64,000 nucleotides of DNA from Neolewinella litorea (lineage in GTDB: Bacteria > Bacteroidota > Bacteroidia > Chitinophagales > Saprospiraceae). Below are positions 8,941-18,062 of this stretch, piece by piece. The position numbers were made by a program, and so were the translations under genes. Below the pieces are notes generated by a model. That model searched no databases. It saw only the letters and a list, made by a program, of their open reading frames with translations, and was not told the origin of the DNA. The stretch spans positions 124,001-188,000 of the forward strand of contig NZ_SRSF01000004.1 of NCBI RefSeq assembly GCF_004803465.1, read 5' to 3'. Positions within the stretch are counted from its first letter, which is position 1, and every line of letters begins with the position of its first letter.

Positions 8941-9630
8941 ATGAAATTTTCCTCTTTTCTGCTTTCGCTGGCCCTGCTCCTGTTTGGAACATCAGTTGCC
9001 GCTCAGGCCAACCACTATACCAACGCTTCCCAAAGCGATAAGGAAGCCAAAAGGATCCTCGAAAGCATACGCCAAAAGTATGACGGTTATGCTACGTTGA
9101 CGGCGGATTTTCGTTTGGAATTGGCTTTCCCCAACCAACCGGTAGAAGTTCAGCGCGGCAGCCTAAGCCGTAAAGGTGACCTGGTCCGCTTCAAACTGGG
9201 CAGCCAGGAGGGCATTATCAACAAGGATGCCGCCTACTTCATCCTCCACAACAGCAAGGAGGTACAGATAAACGACCTGCCGCAGCCCGGGGAAACCACG
9301 GGTATGCTCACCCCCCAGAACCTCTTCAATTTTTACGAGGGAGAGGAGTACGTCCTGTCCTTGCAGGGCGAGGAGACCGTCGATGGCCGCAAGCTTCAGA
9401 TCATCGAGATGAAGCCGGTGGACCGCAACGCCAGTGACTTCACCAAACTCCGCCTGATGGCCGATCAGCAGCGCAAGGAAATCATGTCCGTCAAGGCCTT
9501 CAGCCGGGATGGCAGCAGCTACACCTTCTTCCTCGACAACACCCGGGGAAACACCGCCCTGGCCGACAACAACTTCACATTCGATAAGTCGCAGTTCCCG
9601 GGCTACCACGTCGAAGACCTGCGCTTCTAA
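8941..9630 (+). CDS. LolA-like outer-membrane lipoprotein carrier
   Basis: 229 aa with a cleavable signal peptide (MKFSSFLLSLALLLFG ... AAQA). The LolA-like beta fold follows: an AKRILESIRQKYDGYATLTADF start, 'LSRKGDLVRFKLGSQEGIINKD', and a C-terminal DNNFTFDKSQFPGYHVEDLRF. It would ferry lipoproteins across the periplasm. It is divergent from the marR/LolC-E-like pair, which suggests a functional cluster. A weak promoter-like TAGCTTTA lies near 8865. Confidence 0.85.
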   Translation: MKFSSFLLSLALLLFGTSVAAQANHYTNASQSDKEAKRILESIRQKYDGYATLTADFRLELAFPNQPVEVQRGSLSRKGDLVRFKLGSQEGIINKDAAYFILHNSKEVQINDLPQPGETTGMLTPQNLFNFYEGEEYVLSLQGEETVDGRKLQIIEMKPVDRNASDFTKLRLMADQQRKEIMSVKAFSRDGSSYTFFLDNTRGNTALADNNFTFDKSQFPGYHVEDLRF

Positions 9631-9732
9631 CGCTTACCGCTCGACTCAGCCTGGCATCCATCTGCCGCCGGCGGAGCGCAGGTGCTGGGGACCGGTGGTT
9701 AACAACTCCCGAGATTCGCCGTTTGGAAGGGT

Positions 9733-11112
9733 ATGTCGCGACCTACCCTCGTCATCGCCGGTGCCACCGGATTTATCGGCCGCTGGTTCATCGAGCGGTA
9801 CCACCAAAAATACCGGATCATTGCCCTCAGTCGGAGCGCAATGGAACCGGCCCCCGGCTACGACAAAGCCGAGTGGCGACAGGTTGAACTGTATTCCATC
9901 ACGAGTACCGAGGCGGGGGTAGCCGGGGCTGACCTGGCGCTTTATCTGGTGCACTCCATGTCGCCCTCGGCCCGACTCTCCCAGGGCAGCTTCGAGGATA
10001 CCGATGTATTGCTGGCGGATAATTTCGCCCGCGCGGCCCGTAATCAGGGCATCCGGCAGATCGTATTCGTAGGTGGCCTGCTGCCGGAAGACGAGGTACC
10101 CGAGGATTATAGCCGGCACCTGCGCAGCCGGCGGGAAGTAGAACTCACCCTCGCCTCCACCGGTGTGCCGGTTACCACCCTGCGGGCCGGCATCATCGTG
10201 GGTCCCGGTGGCTCTTCCTTTCAAATGATCGAGCGCTTGGTCAATCGGCTGCCCGTATTGGTCTGCCCTGCCTGGTGCCAATCGGCGACCCACCCCATCG
10301 AGCTTTTTGACGCGCTACAGATCATCGATTACTGCCTCGACCGGCCCTCGACTTTTGAGCGGGCGATTGACATTGGGGGATCGGAGGTGACTACCTACAT
10401 GGAAATGCTGGCCACCGTAGCGGAACTGATGGACAAGCGGCGGATCATTCAGCCCGTCTCCTTTTTCAGCCCCGGCTTGTCTACGCTTTGGGTGAGCACC
10501 TTCACCGATACCCCGACGGATCTGGTAACTCCCCTGGTTGAAAGTTTACGGCACCGCATGGTAGCCAGGGATAACGAAGTGCTGCAGGCCTTCCCCGAAA
10601 GGGTAAACTTCCGGTCAGCGGCCCAGCGCGCCCTGGCAGGCAACGATCGACTGCCGCCCCTGCCCCCGCGCCGCGCCGGCCAGCAGATAGAACGGAATAC
10701 CGTAAGGAGCGTGCAGCGGTTACCAAATCCCCGCCGGCACACCGCCACCTACGTAGCCAGGCTGTATCAGCGGTGGTTGCCGGTGTTCTTCCGGGCATTG
10801 GTAGGGGTAAAAACGGAGGGGGAGAAGTCGACCTTCCAGTTCATGGGTATCCCGTTGCTCAGGCTGGCGTTCATACCGAGCCGGAGCGACAATCACCGCC
10901 AGCTGTTTTACATCGTCGGCGGACTGCTGACAGCCCCGGACAACAAGGGTTGGCTGGAATTTCGCAGCGTACTCGGCGGCCGGTTCATCATCTCCGCCGT
11001 TCACAATTTCGTGCCGGCCCTGCCCTGGTATCTCTACGTCCTGACCCAGGCGCGGGCCCACAAATGGGTAATGGTGCGTTTCGGTCGCTACCTCGCAAAG
11101 CTGGACCACTAA
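9733..11112 (+). CDS. NAD(P)-binding SDR-type protein with DUF2867 domain
   Basis: 459 aa in two parts. Residues 1-290 are an atypical SDR/NmrA-like Rossmann domain with nucleotide motif GATGFIGRWF. From about residue 330 there is a DUF2867-type C-terminal domain (LEFRSVLGG ... AVHNFVPALPWYLYVLTQA). The substrate is unknown. The fusion is common in Bacteroidota. It follows the lolA-like gene by 102 bp and precedes an aldo/keto reductase by about 33 bp, so the two reductases may be co-transcribed. Confidence 0.85.
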   Translation: MSRPTLVIAGATGFIGRWFIERYHQKYRIIALSRSAMEPAPGYDKAEWRQVELYSITSTEAGVAGADLALYLVHSMSPSARLSQGSFEDTDVLLADNFARAARNQGIRQIVFVGGLLPEDEVPEDYSRHLRSRREVELTLASTGVPVTTLRAGIIVGPGGSSFQMIERLVNRLPVLVCPAWCQSATHPIELFDALQIIDYCLDRPSTFERAIDIGGSEVTTYMEMLATVAELMDKRRIIQPVSFFSPGLSTLWVSTFTDTPTDLVTPLVESLRHRMVARDNEVLQAFPERVNFRSAAQRALAGNDRLPPLPPRRAGQQIERNTVRSVQRLPNPRRHTATYVARLYQRWLPVFFRALVGVKTEGEKSTFQFMGIPLLRLAFIPSRSDNHRQLFYIVGGLLTAPDNKGWLEFRSVLGGRFIISAVHNFVPALPWYLYVLTQARAHKWVMVRFGRYLAKLDH

Positions 11113-11145
11113 GAACCCAGGGGCATTCGTCAGGTTATGCTTGGT

Positions 11146-11958
11146 ATGAGAACCTACAAACTGAACAACGGACTGGAAATGCCCCGATTGGGCCTTGGCG
11201 TTTGGAAAAGCGACAATGGACAGGAAACCGTGAACGCCATCCACTGGGCACTTGAAGCCGGATACCGGCATGTGGACACCGCCAAAATATACAAGAACGA
11301 AGAGGCCGTCGGCGAAGCCATTCAGACCGCTTCCCTTCCCCGGGAAGAGGTCTGGTTGACCACCAAGATATGGAACGACGCCATCCGGGAAGGTAGAACC
11401 ACCCAGGCCCTGGACAACAGCCTGAAGCGTCTGAAGACCGACTACGTGGACCTGGTACTGCTCCACTGGCCCGTATCCGGACGGGTGAAGGCCTGGCAGG
11501 AACTGGAAAAAGCGGTTGAAGAAGGGAAGGTGCGCAGTATCGGGTTGAGCAACTTCATGGAAGAGCACGTACAGGAAATCCTGGACGGTGGAAACATCAC
11601 CCCCGCCGTCAATCAGATCGAGTACCATCCTTATTTGACCCAGGCGGACGCGATCTCAATCTGCGACGCCAACGACATTGCCATCACGGCCTGGTCGCCC
11701 CTCATGCAGGGTAACTTCTTGCAGGAGCCCCTCTTCGCCGAGATCGGGAAGCGCTACGACAAGACTGCCGCCCAGGTCGTATTAAGGTGGTGCCTGCAGA
11801 ACGATGTAATCGTCATTCCCAAGAGCGTTAACCGTGGCCGTATCATTGAGAACGGTCAGCTGTTCGACTTCGAACTGTCGGAAGAAGACATGACCGCCAT
11901 CGACCAATTGGAACGGGATGAGCGATTCGGGCCGGACCCCCACAATTTTGATTTTTAG
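11146..11958 (+). CDS. Aldo/keto reductase
   Basis: NADPH-dependent carbonyl reductase of the AKR (beta/alpha)8 family. The catalytic tetrad is visible as Asp44, Tyr49, Lys74 and His107, with the signatures GYRHVDTAKIY and IPKSVN. 270 aa, normal for the prokaryotic AKR5-like group. An ATG three codons upstream (11137) is an equally possible start. The physiological substrate cannot be inferred. Confidence 0.92.
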   Translation: MRTYKLNNGLEMPRLGLGVWKSDNGQETVNAIHWALEAGYRHVDTAKIYKNEEAVGEAIQTASLPREEVWLTTKIWNDAIREGRTTQALDNSLKRLKTDYVDLVLLHWPVSGRVKAWQELEKAVEEGKVRSIGLSNFMEEHVQEILDGGNITPAVNQIEYHPYLTQADAISICDANDIAITAWSPLMQGNFLQEPLFAEIGKRYDKTAAQVVLRWCLQNDVIVIPKSVNRGRIIENGQLFDFELSEEDMTAIDQLERDERFGPDPHNFDF

Positions 11959-12025
11959 GAGGGGAACCGGTGCGGCGCACCACATCCGCCCGTAAAAGTG
12001 TAGTTTCCAAGCCTCAACCGTAACC

Positions 12026-12628
12026 ATGCCCACTCCCCACGTCTCCCTTCTGCGTTCGTCACTGATTGGTGGAGCTCTGGCGGCGATGATAATTTTTATC
12101 GGAACGTACCTACTGGGCACCATCACCAGTCAGGAGGCCATCCAGAACCTGCAGGAGGTCCGGCCCACGCTACGCTTCACGGCCAGTGGGTTGATGACTT
12201 CCACGGCCACTATCCTGGCGTTAATGCTCACCCTGCTGTCGTTCAGCCAGCAAACGGACCGAAAACTGAAGGCCTACCACTACGACCGGATTGGCTACAT
12301 CGCGCATTTCGCGGCCGTGATTTTCATTGCGGCGCTGGTGCTGTTGATGGTGCTCAATGTCCCGATCAGCAACGCCGAGGAGACCTTTGCCGGATTCTAC
12401 AATGTGGTGTACTACGTCATGCTGACCTACACGGCCCTGTTGGGGGGAAGCATGATTACCGTCATCCTACTGTTGTACCAGGCGGCACGTGATATTATCC
12501 TGATCGCACACCCCGACCGCAAGGTTACCGGTCTGTACGCCGAAGAGGAAAGTAAGTACAGCCTGACCAAACGCGAAAGAGAAGGAATGATCACCGAAGA
12601 GGAAGAAGAGGAACCAGCCGCCAACTAG
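12026..12628 (+). CDS. Hypothetical four-helix membrane protein
   Basis: 200 aa with four hydrophobic segments (about residues 15-32, 55-75, 92-112 and 130-152). The C-terminal tail is acidic and cytosolic, ending in seven consecutive Glu near the terminus. Segment 2 (LALMLTLLSFS) recalls DUF2254-type membrane proteins, but the extracellular domain of that family is missing. Function unknown. It stands alone between the reductase and citrate synthase. Confidence 0.7.
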   Translation: MPTPHVSLLRSSLIGGALAAMIIFIGTYLLGTITSQEAIQNLQEVRPTLRFTASGLMTSTATILALMLTLLSFSQQTDRKLKAYHYDRIGYIAHFAAVIFIAALVLLMVLNVPISNAEETFAGFYNVVYYVMLTYTALLGGSMITVILLLYQAARDIILIAHPDRKVTGLYAEEESKYSLTKREREGMITEEEEEEPAAN

Positions 12629-12752
12629 GGGCGGTGCCGGCGAAATTTTGTTTCTTGGCGGGCCAACGAGCTCCGGCAGCAAACCCTCCGCTACCGGCGG
12701 CGTTAGCTAGCTACCGATAAAGACCAATACCAACAAATTCCCCACCCAGTCA

Positions 12753-14063
12753 ATGGAAGCCCTTAAACAGAAATTCGCCGAGAAGGCCCTTTCCCTATAC
12801 CAAGAACTCCGGTCCGCCACGAAGGCCAATGGCACCCTCAAAGTCGACGAGGTTACCCTGAGCCAGGTGGTCGGCGGAGCAAGAGGCATCAAGATGATGC
12901 TTTGGGAAACCAGCCAGCTCGACCCGAATAAGGGAATCCGATTCCGGGGCTACTCCATTCCGGAGATTAAGGAGGCCCTGCCGAGCGGTCCGCAGGGTGA
13001 ACCCAAGCCCGAAGGGTTGTTCTGGCTCATGCTTACGGGTGAAATACCCACCCCCGAGGAGGTGGACGCCCTGACCCAGGAGTGGCACAGCCGCGCCGAC
13101 GTGCCCGGGGCCGTGTTTACCGTCCTGGACAGCCTGCCTACCGACGCTCACCCCATGACCCAGCTGACGATCGGCGTGATGGCCATGCAGTCCGACAGTA
13201 TTTTCTCGCGCCGCTACGCCGAGGGCATGCCGAAGTCGGATTACTGGGATGCCGTCTACGAAGACAGCATGAACCTCATTGCCCGGCTCCCGCGCGTCGC
13301 CGCCTACATCTACCGCCGAACCTTCAAGGAAGGTAAGCACATCGAGCCGGATACGAGTCTGGACTACAGTGCCAACTACGCCCACATGCTTGGTAGCGAT
13401 GATGAGGATTTCCGCAGCCTCATGCGCCTCTACCTCACCATTCACGCCGACCACGAGGGAGGAAATGCCTCCGCGCACACCGTCCACCTGGTCGGTTCCA
13501 CGCTGAGTGATCCGTATCTGGCGTTTTCCGCGGGTATGAACGCCCTGGCCGGACCCCTGCACGGACTGGCCAACCAGGAGGTGATCAAGTGGATATTCGA
13601 AATGATCGACAGCCTCGGCACCAAGACGCCGACCGAGCAACAGATCGCGGACTACGTACAGCAAACGCTGGACGAGGGCAAGGTGATTCCCGGTTACGGC
13701 CACGCCGTACTGCGCGAACCCGACCCCCGCTTCACGGCGCAGCGCCGCTTTGCCGAGCAGTACATCCACGACAGCGACCTGATCAGTACCGTATGGAAGA
13801 TCTTCGACGTGGTGCCGCCGATGCTGCAGGCGCTCGGTAAGGTCAAGAACCCCTGGCCCAACGTGGATGCCCACTCCGGTGCCCTCCTGGTTCATTACGG
13901 CTTTAGCGAATTCAGCTACTACACCGTCCTGTTCGGCGTCAGCCGCGCCCTTGGCGTACTGGCCGCCGGAATTTGGAGCCGCGCCCTGGGCATGCCCCTG
14001 GAACGCCCAAAATCGGTTACCACCGACTGGGTAATGAACCAGGTAAAGAACAACTCTAAATAG
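12753..14063 (+). CDS. gltA: Citrate synthase
   Basis: Condenses oxaloacetate and acetyl-CoA at the entry to the TCA cycle. 436 aa of the eukaryote-like/type I group found in Bacteroidota. The active site is visible as His234 (ADHEGGN), His270 (GPLHGLAN) and Asp372 (NVDAHSG). The CoA/citrate loop is GYGHAVLREPDPR. No -7 box is evident before it. gcvH follows 9 bp downstream, so the two may share a transcript. Confidence 0.97.
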   Translation: MEALKQKFAEKALSLYQELRSATKANGTLKVDEVTLSQVVGGARGIKMMLWETSQLDPNKGIRFRGYSIPEIKEALPSGPQGEPKPEGLFWLMLTGEIPTPEEVDALTQEWHSRADVPGAVFTVLDSLPTDAHPMTQLTIGVMAMQSDSIFSRRYAEGMPKSDYWDAVYEDSMNLIARLPRVAAYIYRRTFKEGKHIEPDTSLDYSANYAHMLGSDDEDFRSLMRLYLTIHADHEGGNASAHTVHLVGSTLSDPYLAFSAGMNALAGPLHGLANQEVIKWIFEMIDSLGTKTPTEQQIADYVQQTLDEGKVIPGYGHAVLREPDPRFTAQRRFAEQYIHDSDLISTVWKIFDVVPPMLQALGKVKNPWPNVDAHSGALLVHYGFSEFSYYTVLFGVSRALGVLAAGIWSRALGMPLERPKSVTTDWVMNQVKNNSK

Positions 14064-14072
14064 AATAATTGT

Positions 14073-14462
14073 ATGAACGTACCAGCCAACCTCTTCTACA
14101 CCGAAGAGCACGAATGGGTGATGATCGAAGGAAACGTCGCCACCATAGGTATCACCGATTTTGCCCAGGAGCAGCTCGATGAGCTGGTCTATGTGGAAGT
14201 GGATACGGTAGGGGAGACCCTGAGCCGCAATGAGGTATTCGGAACGGTCGAGGCCGTCAAGACCACCAGCGACCTGTTCATGCCGGTCGCCGGCAAGGTG
14301 ATCGAGTTCAACGGTGAGTTGGACGAGAGCGACGGGGACAACCCGACCCTGGTCAACGAAGACCCCTACGGTAAGGGTTGGATCGTGAAAGTGGAACTTA
14401 CCGATCCCGACGACCGGGAAGGCCTGCTCGACGCGGCGGCTTATTCTGCATTAATTTCCTGA
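14073..14462 (+). CDS. gcvH: Glycine cleavage system H protein
   Basis: Lipoyl carrier of the glycine cleavage complex. 129 aa with the lipoylated Lys63 in GTVEAVKTTSDL and the typical ends FYTEEHEWV and DPYGKGWIVKV. The P and T subunit genes are not in the window. The order gcvH, vanZ-like, tonB is tight (4 and 23 bp gaps). Confidence 0.97.
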   Translation: MNVPANLFYTEEHEWVMIEGNVATIGITDFAQEQLDELVYVEVDTVGETLSRNEVFGTVEAVKTTSDLFMPVAGKVIEFNGELDESDGDNPTLVNEDPYGKGWIVKVELTDPDDREGLLDAAAYSALIS

Positions 14463-14466
14463 TAAT

Positions 14467-14907
14467 TTGTCGATACAACCACCAAAGGGCCGACCGGCCG
14501 CATCTGTCAGTCAGGGAAAGCGACGGCTAAGACTCGTCACCGGAGCCTACGCCCTACTGCTGGTCTACGTCAGTCTCGCCCCGGGTCAACGGATCCCGGG
14601 AATTTTTGACTGGGGCGAGTTATTTTCGCCGGATAAGATTGCACATTTTGGCGCTTACGCCTTTTTTGCAGTATTATTGTCTTTCTCAAACGGCATGGCT
14701 TCCCGGTGGAAGCGGGCGGCAACGGCCGCCCTGGCCGCAGCCCTCTTCGGGGCCCTCATGGAAGTCCTGCAAGGAATTGCCGGGACCGGGCGCGATTTCG
14801 ATCCCGTCGACATGGCGGCCAATCTGATCGGTGCCGTGCTGGGAGGAATGGTGTACCTGTTGCTCCAACCTATTATGATTAAGTACCTCACTCCGGTGAG
14901 GTCATAG
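14467..14907 (+). CDS. VanZ-like membrane protein
   Basis: 146 aa with four hydrophobic segments and the VanZ-family signatures 'SPDKIAHFGAYAFFAVLLS' and 'DPVDMAANLIGAVLG'. Molecular role unknown; VanZ itself affects teicoplanin susceptibility. The only start near the expected N-terminus is TTG at 14467, four bases after the gcvH stop, suggesting translational coupling. The start is uncertain. Confidence 0.8.
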   Translation: MSIQPPKGRPAASVSQGKRRLRLVTGAYALLLVYVSLAPGQRIPGIFDWGELFSPDKIAHFGAYAFFAVLLSFSNGMASRWKRAATAALAAALFGALMEVLQGIAGTGRDFDPVDMAANLIGAVLGGMVYLLLQPIMIKYLTPVRS

Positions 14908-14930
14908 CGATAACTGTTTAAATATTTGCC

Positions 14931-15866
14931 ATGGACCAATTATCAATAAGTGGTGGTTCCCTGGCGATAGCCTTCGTGGTCATCCTGCTCTTGTTCATCG
15001 GCCTCATCGTAATGATGCGGAACGTGTACAAGTCACGAACCGAAAAGGGTATTGCCGGTGAGTACACCGAGGCAGCTGACAAGAACAGCTCCTACATCGA
15101 AAACCGGGCGAAGTACGAGCGGGTCGATGTCTTTGGACTGAGCTCCACCTTCTTCAACTTCGGCCTTGCCCTCGCCGTCGGAATGTCGCTCCTGGCCTTC
15201 GCCTGGACGCAGTACGAAGCGGAGATCATTATCCCCGAAGGTGCCCTTGAGCTCAACGAAGAGATCGAAATGGAGCCGCCGCGTACGGCCGAACCGCCCC
15301 CGCCACCACCGCCCCCGCCGCCCCCCGTCATTGAGGAGGTACCGGAAGAAGAACTGATCGAGGAAGATCCGCCCGAATTCGAGGATACCTCCATCGACGA
15401 AGAAACCATCATCAAGGAAGCTCCGCCGGAAGTGAAGGAGGATAAGGCCCCGCCGCCCCCACCACCACCGCCGCCACCGCCGCCCGCTCCGGAAGTAGAA
15501 GAGATCTTTAAGGTCGTAGAGCAAATGCCGCTCTTCCCCGGTTGTGACGACCTGGGCAGCTACGCCGAGAAAAAGCAGTGCGCCGACAAGAAGATGCTCG
15601 AATTCATCTACGGCAACATCAAGTACCCCGCCATTGCCCGGGAGAACGGTGTGGAAGGAATGGCAGTAGTCTCCTTCGTAGTCGAAAAGGACGGTACGGT
15701 CACCGACGCCAAAGTAGTCCGTAATCCCGGTGCCAAGACCGGTGAAGAAGCCCTCCGCGTCGTTAACCTGATGAACGAGAAAGGAATCAAGTGGACCCCC
15801 GGCAAACAGGGTGGACGTAACGTACGCGTTCAGTTCAACCTGCCCGTCAAGTTCCAGCTCGAGTAA
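14931..15866 (+). CDS. Energy transducer TonB with two proline tracts
   Basis: Couples proton-motive force to TonB-dependent outer-membrane receptors. The C-terminal domain (about residues 225-311: IKYPAIARENGVEGMAVVSF ... RVQFNLPVKFQLE) is a clear TonB_C fold. Two polyproline runs (about residues 122-134 and 173-186) separated by Glu-rich linker span the periplasm. Hydrophobic segments lie at about 10-29 and 74-92. Classical TonB has only the second. Starting at Met28 or Met29 (15012/15015) would give the classical topology, so the first helix needs checking. A terminator follows. Confidence 0.9.
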   Translation: MDQLSISGGSLAIAFVVILLLFIGLIVMMRNVYKSRTEKGIAGEYTEAADKNSSYIENRAKYERVDVFGLSSTFFNFGLALAVGMSLLAFAWTQYEAEIIIPEGALELNEEIEMEPPRTAEPPPPPPPPPPPVIEEVPEEELIEEDPPEFEDTSIDEETIIKEAPPEVKEDKAPPPPPPPPPPPPAPEVEEIFKVVEQMPLFPGCDDLGSYAEKKQCADKKMLEFIYGNIKYPAIARENGVEGMAVVSFVVEKDGTVTDAKVVRNPGAKTGEEALRVVNLMNEKGIKWTPGKQGGRNVRVQFNLPVKFQLE

Positions 15867-15893
15867 TACCAACCTTGCTCCACGGCAAAGAAG

Positions 15894-15927
15894 GCCGACA
15901 ACTCCCCGGGAGTTGTCGGCTTTTTTT
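15894..15927 (+). terminator. Terminator of the gcvH-vanZ-tonB group
   Basis: A GCCGACAACTCCC stem with its exact complement is followed by seven T, 28 bp after the tonB stop. Confidence 0.93.
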
Positions 15928-16010
15928 ATGGCCAGATCCGGCTACTATTTCGACCCCGAAAATGCCGCTCGGCACACCCACCGGCGGTAGCAATTTTAAA
16001 GCCTATAGCT

Positions 16011-16018
16011 TATCTTTG
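16011..16018 (+). promoter_or_regulatory. -7 promoter box for tRNA-Pro
   Basis: TATCTTTG, an exact box match, 11 nt before the mature tRNA 5' end. Confidence 0.7.
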
Positions 16019-16029
16019 CCGACCGATTG

Positions 16030-16103
16030 CGGGATGTAGCGCAGCCCGGTAGCGCGCGTCGTTCGGGACGACGAGGCCGCTGGTTCGAATCCAGTCATCC
16101 CGA
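16030..16103 (+). tRNA. tRNA-Pro (anticodon CGG)
   Basis: 74-nt cloverleaf with acceptor arms CGGGATG/CATCCCG. The anticodon stem CGTCG/CGACG encloses loop TTCGGGA, giving anticodon CGG. The T-arm is CTGGTTCGAATCCAG. CCA is not encoded directly after the discriminator A. Confidence 0.96.
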
Positions 16104-16217
16104 CCCACAGGAGGAGCCGAAAGGTCCGGTGAGCAAAAACTTGCTTCCCGATCTTTTTGCTCCTCTTTTTAGTATATGGCACCCGCGTTCGCGCCTAAAG
16201 GTTGTTACGCCGGGGTC

Positions 16218-18017
16218 TTACACGAGCCCGAACAGGAAGGGTACGGTAAGGGTAGTGACCAGCCAGAAGATCAGACTCAGGGGCGCACCGATCCGCGTGA
16301 AATCCAGGAACTTGTACCGCCCGGCGCTATACACCATTGCGTTCGTCTGGTAGCCCACCGGTGTCATGAAGCAAGCTGAGGCCGCCACGGCCACGGTGAC
16401 CAGCAACGGCATAGGATCGAGGCCCACCTGCTCGGCCGCGGCGATGGCCACGGGGGCCAGCAGGGCGGCGGTCGCGTTGTTGCTCATCACCTCGGTCAGC
16501 AGATTGGTGGTCAGGTAGAGCACGGCAATGAGGGCGAAGGGCCCGAGCTGACTGATGGTGCCCGTAAGCAAGGAAGCGATGTCACCATCCAGGCCACTGT
16601 TGCTCATCGCCCGGCCGAGACTCAGCGCGCCGGCGAGCAGAAAGACGATCTTCCAGTCGATGGACTCGTACGCCTCGGACATCGTGACCGTGTTGCCAAG
16701 CACCAGTACGCAGACGCCCAACAGGGCGGCGATGCTGATCGGTAGCAAACCCAGCGTAGCGATCACGATCACGGCAAGGATGAGGGCGCTGACGAAGTAA
16801 AAGCGGCCGCGGTTAAAGTCGGTGATCGTATCGGTCGACAGGAGGATAAAGGGACTGTCCTGCTGCTGCTCGATGTGCTGCAACTCCTTGATGTAGTGGC
16901 TTTTTACTTCGGCCAGGATCACGTCGCCTGCCGTCAGCGGCAGCTTGTAGAGGTGTTCGTGCAGCGTTTCCTCCCGCTGCCGGATCGCCAGAGGTACGGC
17001 CCGGTAACTGCGCCGGAAATCCACCTCCCGAAGGTTTTTGCCCACGAAGTCGGAATCGGGCGTGACCACCATTTCGATGAGGCTGCTGTTGTCGCGCTCC
17101 AGGCCGGTGCCCATGACCTTGACGCTGCCGGAATTGTCGACCAGCCGCACCCAGTCTTTAAGGTTGAGGATCTTCTTGCGGTCGCAACGGACTTTAAGAG
17201 TATCACCCTCCACCATCCGGAAGTCGCCGGGGGGCAGCACAAAAGATTGGGAATCGCGCCGCACCTCGATGATGTCCATGTCCAGTTCCCGGACGAGGGG
17301 GGAGTCCATGATCCGCTTGCCGGCCAGGTCCGGATGGTCCAGAATGACGATCTCGGCGAGGTAGTCGTGCAGAGCAAACTTCTCTTCCAGGTCGTTATCG
17401 CCGTCGCGGTCGGGCAGCAGGCGGGATCCGAAGTACGTCAGGAACACCGCCCCAATTGCCAGCAGGATCAGGCCCACGGGCGTGATGGTAAACATGCCGA
17501 AACCGGGCAGGCCGTGGGTGATGGCTACCCCGCTGACCAGAATATTGGTGGAGGTGCCGATCAGCGTACAAAGCCCGCCGAAAATGCTGGCGAACGACAG
17601 GGGGATCAGCAGCTTGGAAGGCTTGATCTTGGCGGTGGCGGCGATGCGGATCACCACGGGGATGAAGACCGCGACCACCGGGGTATTGTTGATGAAGGCA
17701 GAACTGATCGCCACGACCAGGATAAGCAGCAACATGGCCCGCTTGGGGTTGGTGCGGAAGCGGGCGGCCATGGTCCCGGCCACCTGTTGCAGGGCCCCGG
17801 TCTTGAGCAGCGCCGCCGACAGCACGAACATGAACGCCACGGTCAGGGTCGCATCGTTGCTGAAGCCGGCCAGGCCCTCTTCCGGACTGATCACCCCACC
17901 TACAATGAGGGCCACGACAATGAGCATGGCAACGAGGTCGACCGAGAGCCATTCCGTAACGAAAAGAACGACGGCCCCCAACGCAACCACGAGAGTAATA
18001 ACGGCGGGTGTCAGCAT
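16218..18017 (-). CDS. SLC13-family anion permease with two RCK-C domains
   Basis: 599 aa. Two membrane halves (about residues 1-190 and 400-599) flank two cytosolic TrkA-C/RCK-C domains (about 210-290 and 300-385). This is the layout of sodium-coupled sulfate/dicarboxylate-type transporters of the SLC13/DASS group. Family motifs include SAFINNTPVVAVFIPVV, GTSTNILVSG and SNNATAALLAPVA. The start is set at the ATG at 18017 because the TTG four codons upstream is the last three bases of the -7 box. Substrate (sulfate, dicarboxylate or other) not determinable. Confidence 0.9.
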   Translation of the reverse strand: MLTPAVITLVVALGAVVLFVTEWLSVDLVAMLIVVALIVGGVISPEEGLAGFSNDATLTVAFMFVLSAALLKTGALQQVAGTMAARFRTNPKRAMLLLILVVAISSAFINNTPVVAVFIPVVIRIAATAKIKPSKLLIPLSFASIFGGLCTLIGTSTNILVSGVAITHGLPGFGMFTITPVGLILLAIGAVFLTYFGSRLLPDRDGDNDLEEKFALHDYLAEIVILDHPDLAGKRIMDSPLVRELDMDIIEVRRDSQSFVLPPGDFRMVEGDTLKVRCDRKKILNLKDWVRLVDNSGSVKVMGTGLERDNSSLIEMVVTPDSDFVGKNLREVDFRRSYRAVPLAIRQREETLHEHLYKLPLTAGDVILAEVKSHYIKELQHIEQQQDSPFILLSTDTITDFNRGRFYFVSALILAVIVIATLGLLPISIAALLGVCVLVLGNTVTMSEAYESIDWKIVFLLAGALSLGRAMSNSGLDGDIASLLTGTISQLGPFALIAVLYLTTNLLTEVMSNNATAALLAPVAIAAAEQVGLDPMPLLVTVAVAASACFMTPVGYQTNAMVYSAGRYKFLDFTRIGAPLSLIFWLVTTLTVPFLFGLV

Positions 18018-18026
18018 AGGAAGCCG

Positions 18027-18034
18027 CAAAGATA
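18027..18034 (-). promoter_or_regulatory. -7 box of the SLC13 gene
   Basis: TATCTTTG on the minus strand, followed by CGGCTTCCT and the ATG at 18017. Predicts a leader of only a few bases. Confidence 0.65.
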
Positions 18035-18062
18035 AAGACTGCGGCTCGCCGCGGCGGGGGAT

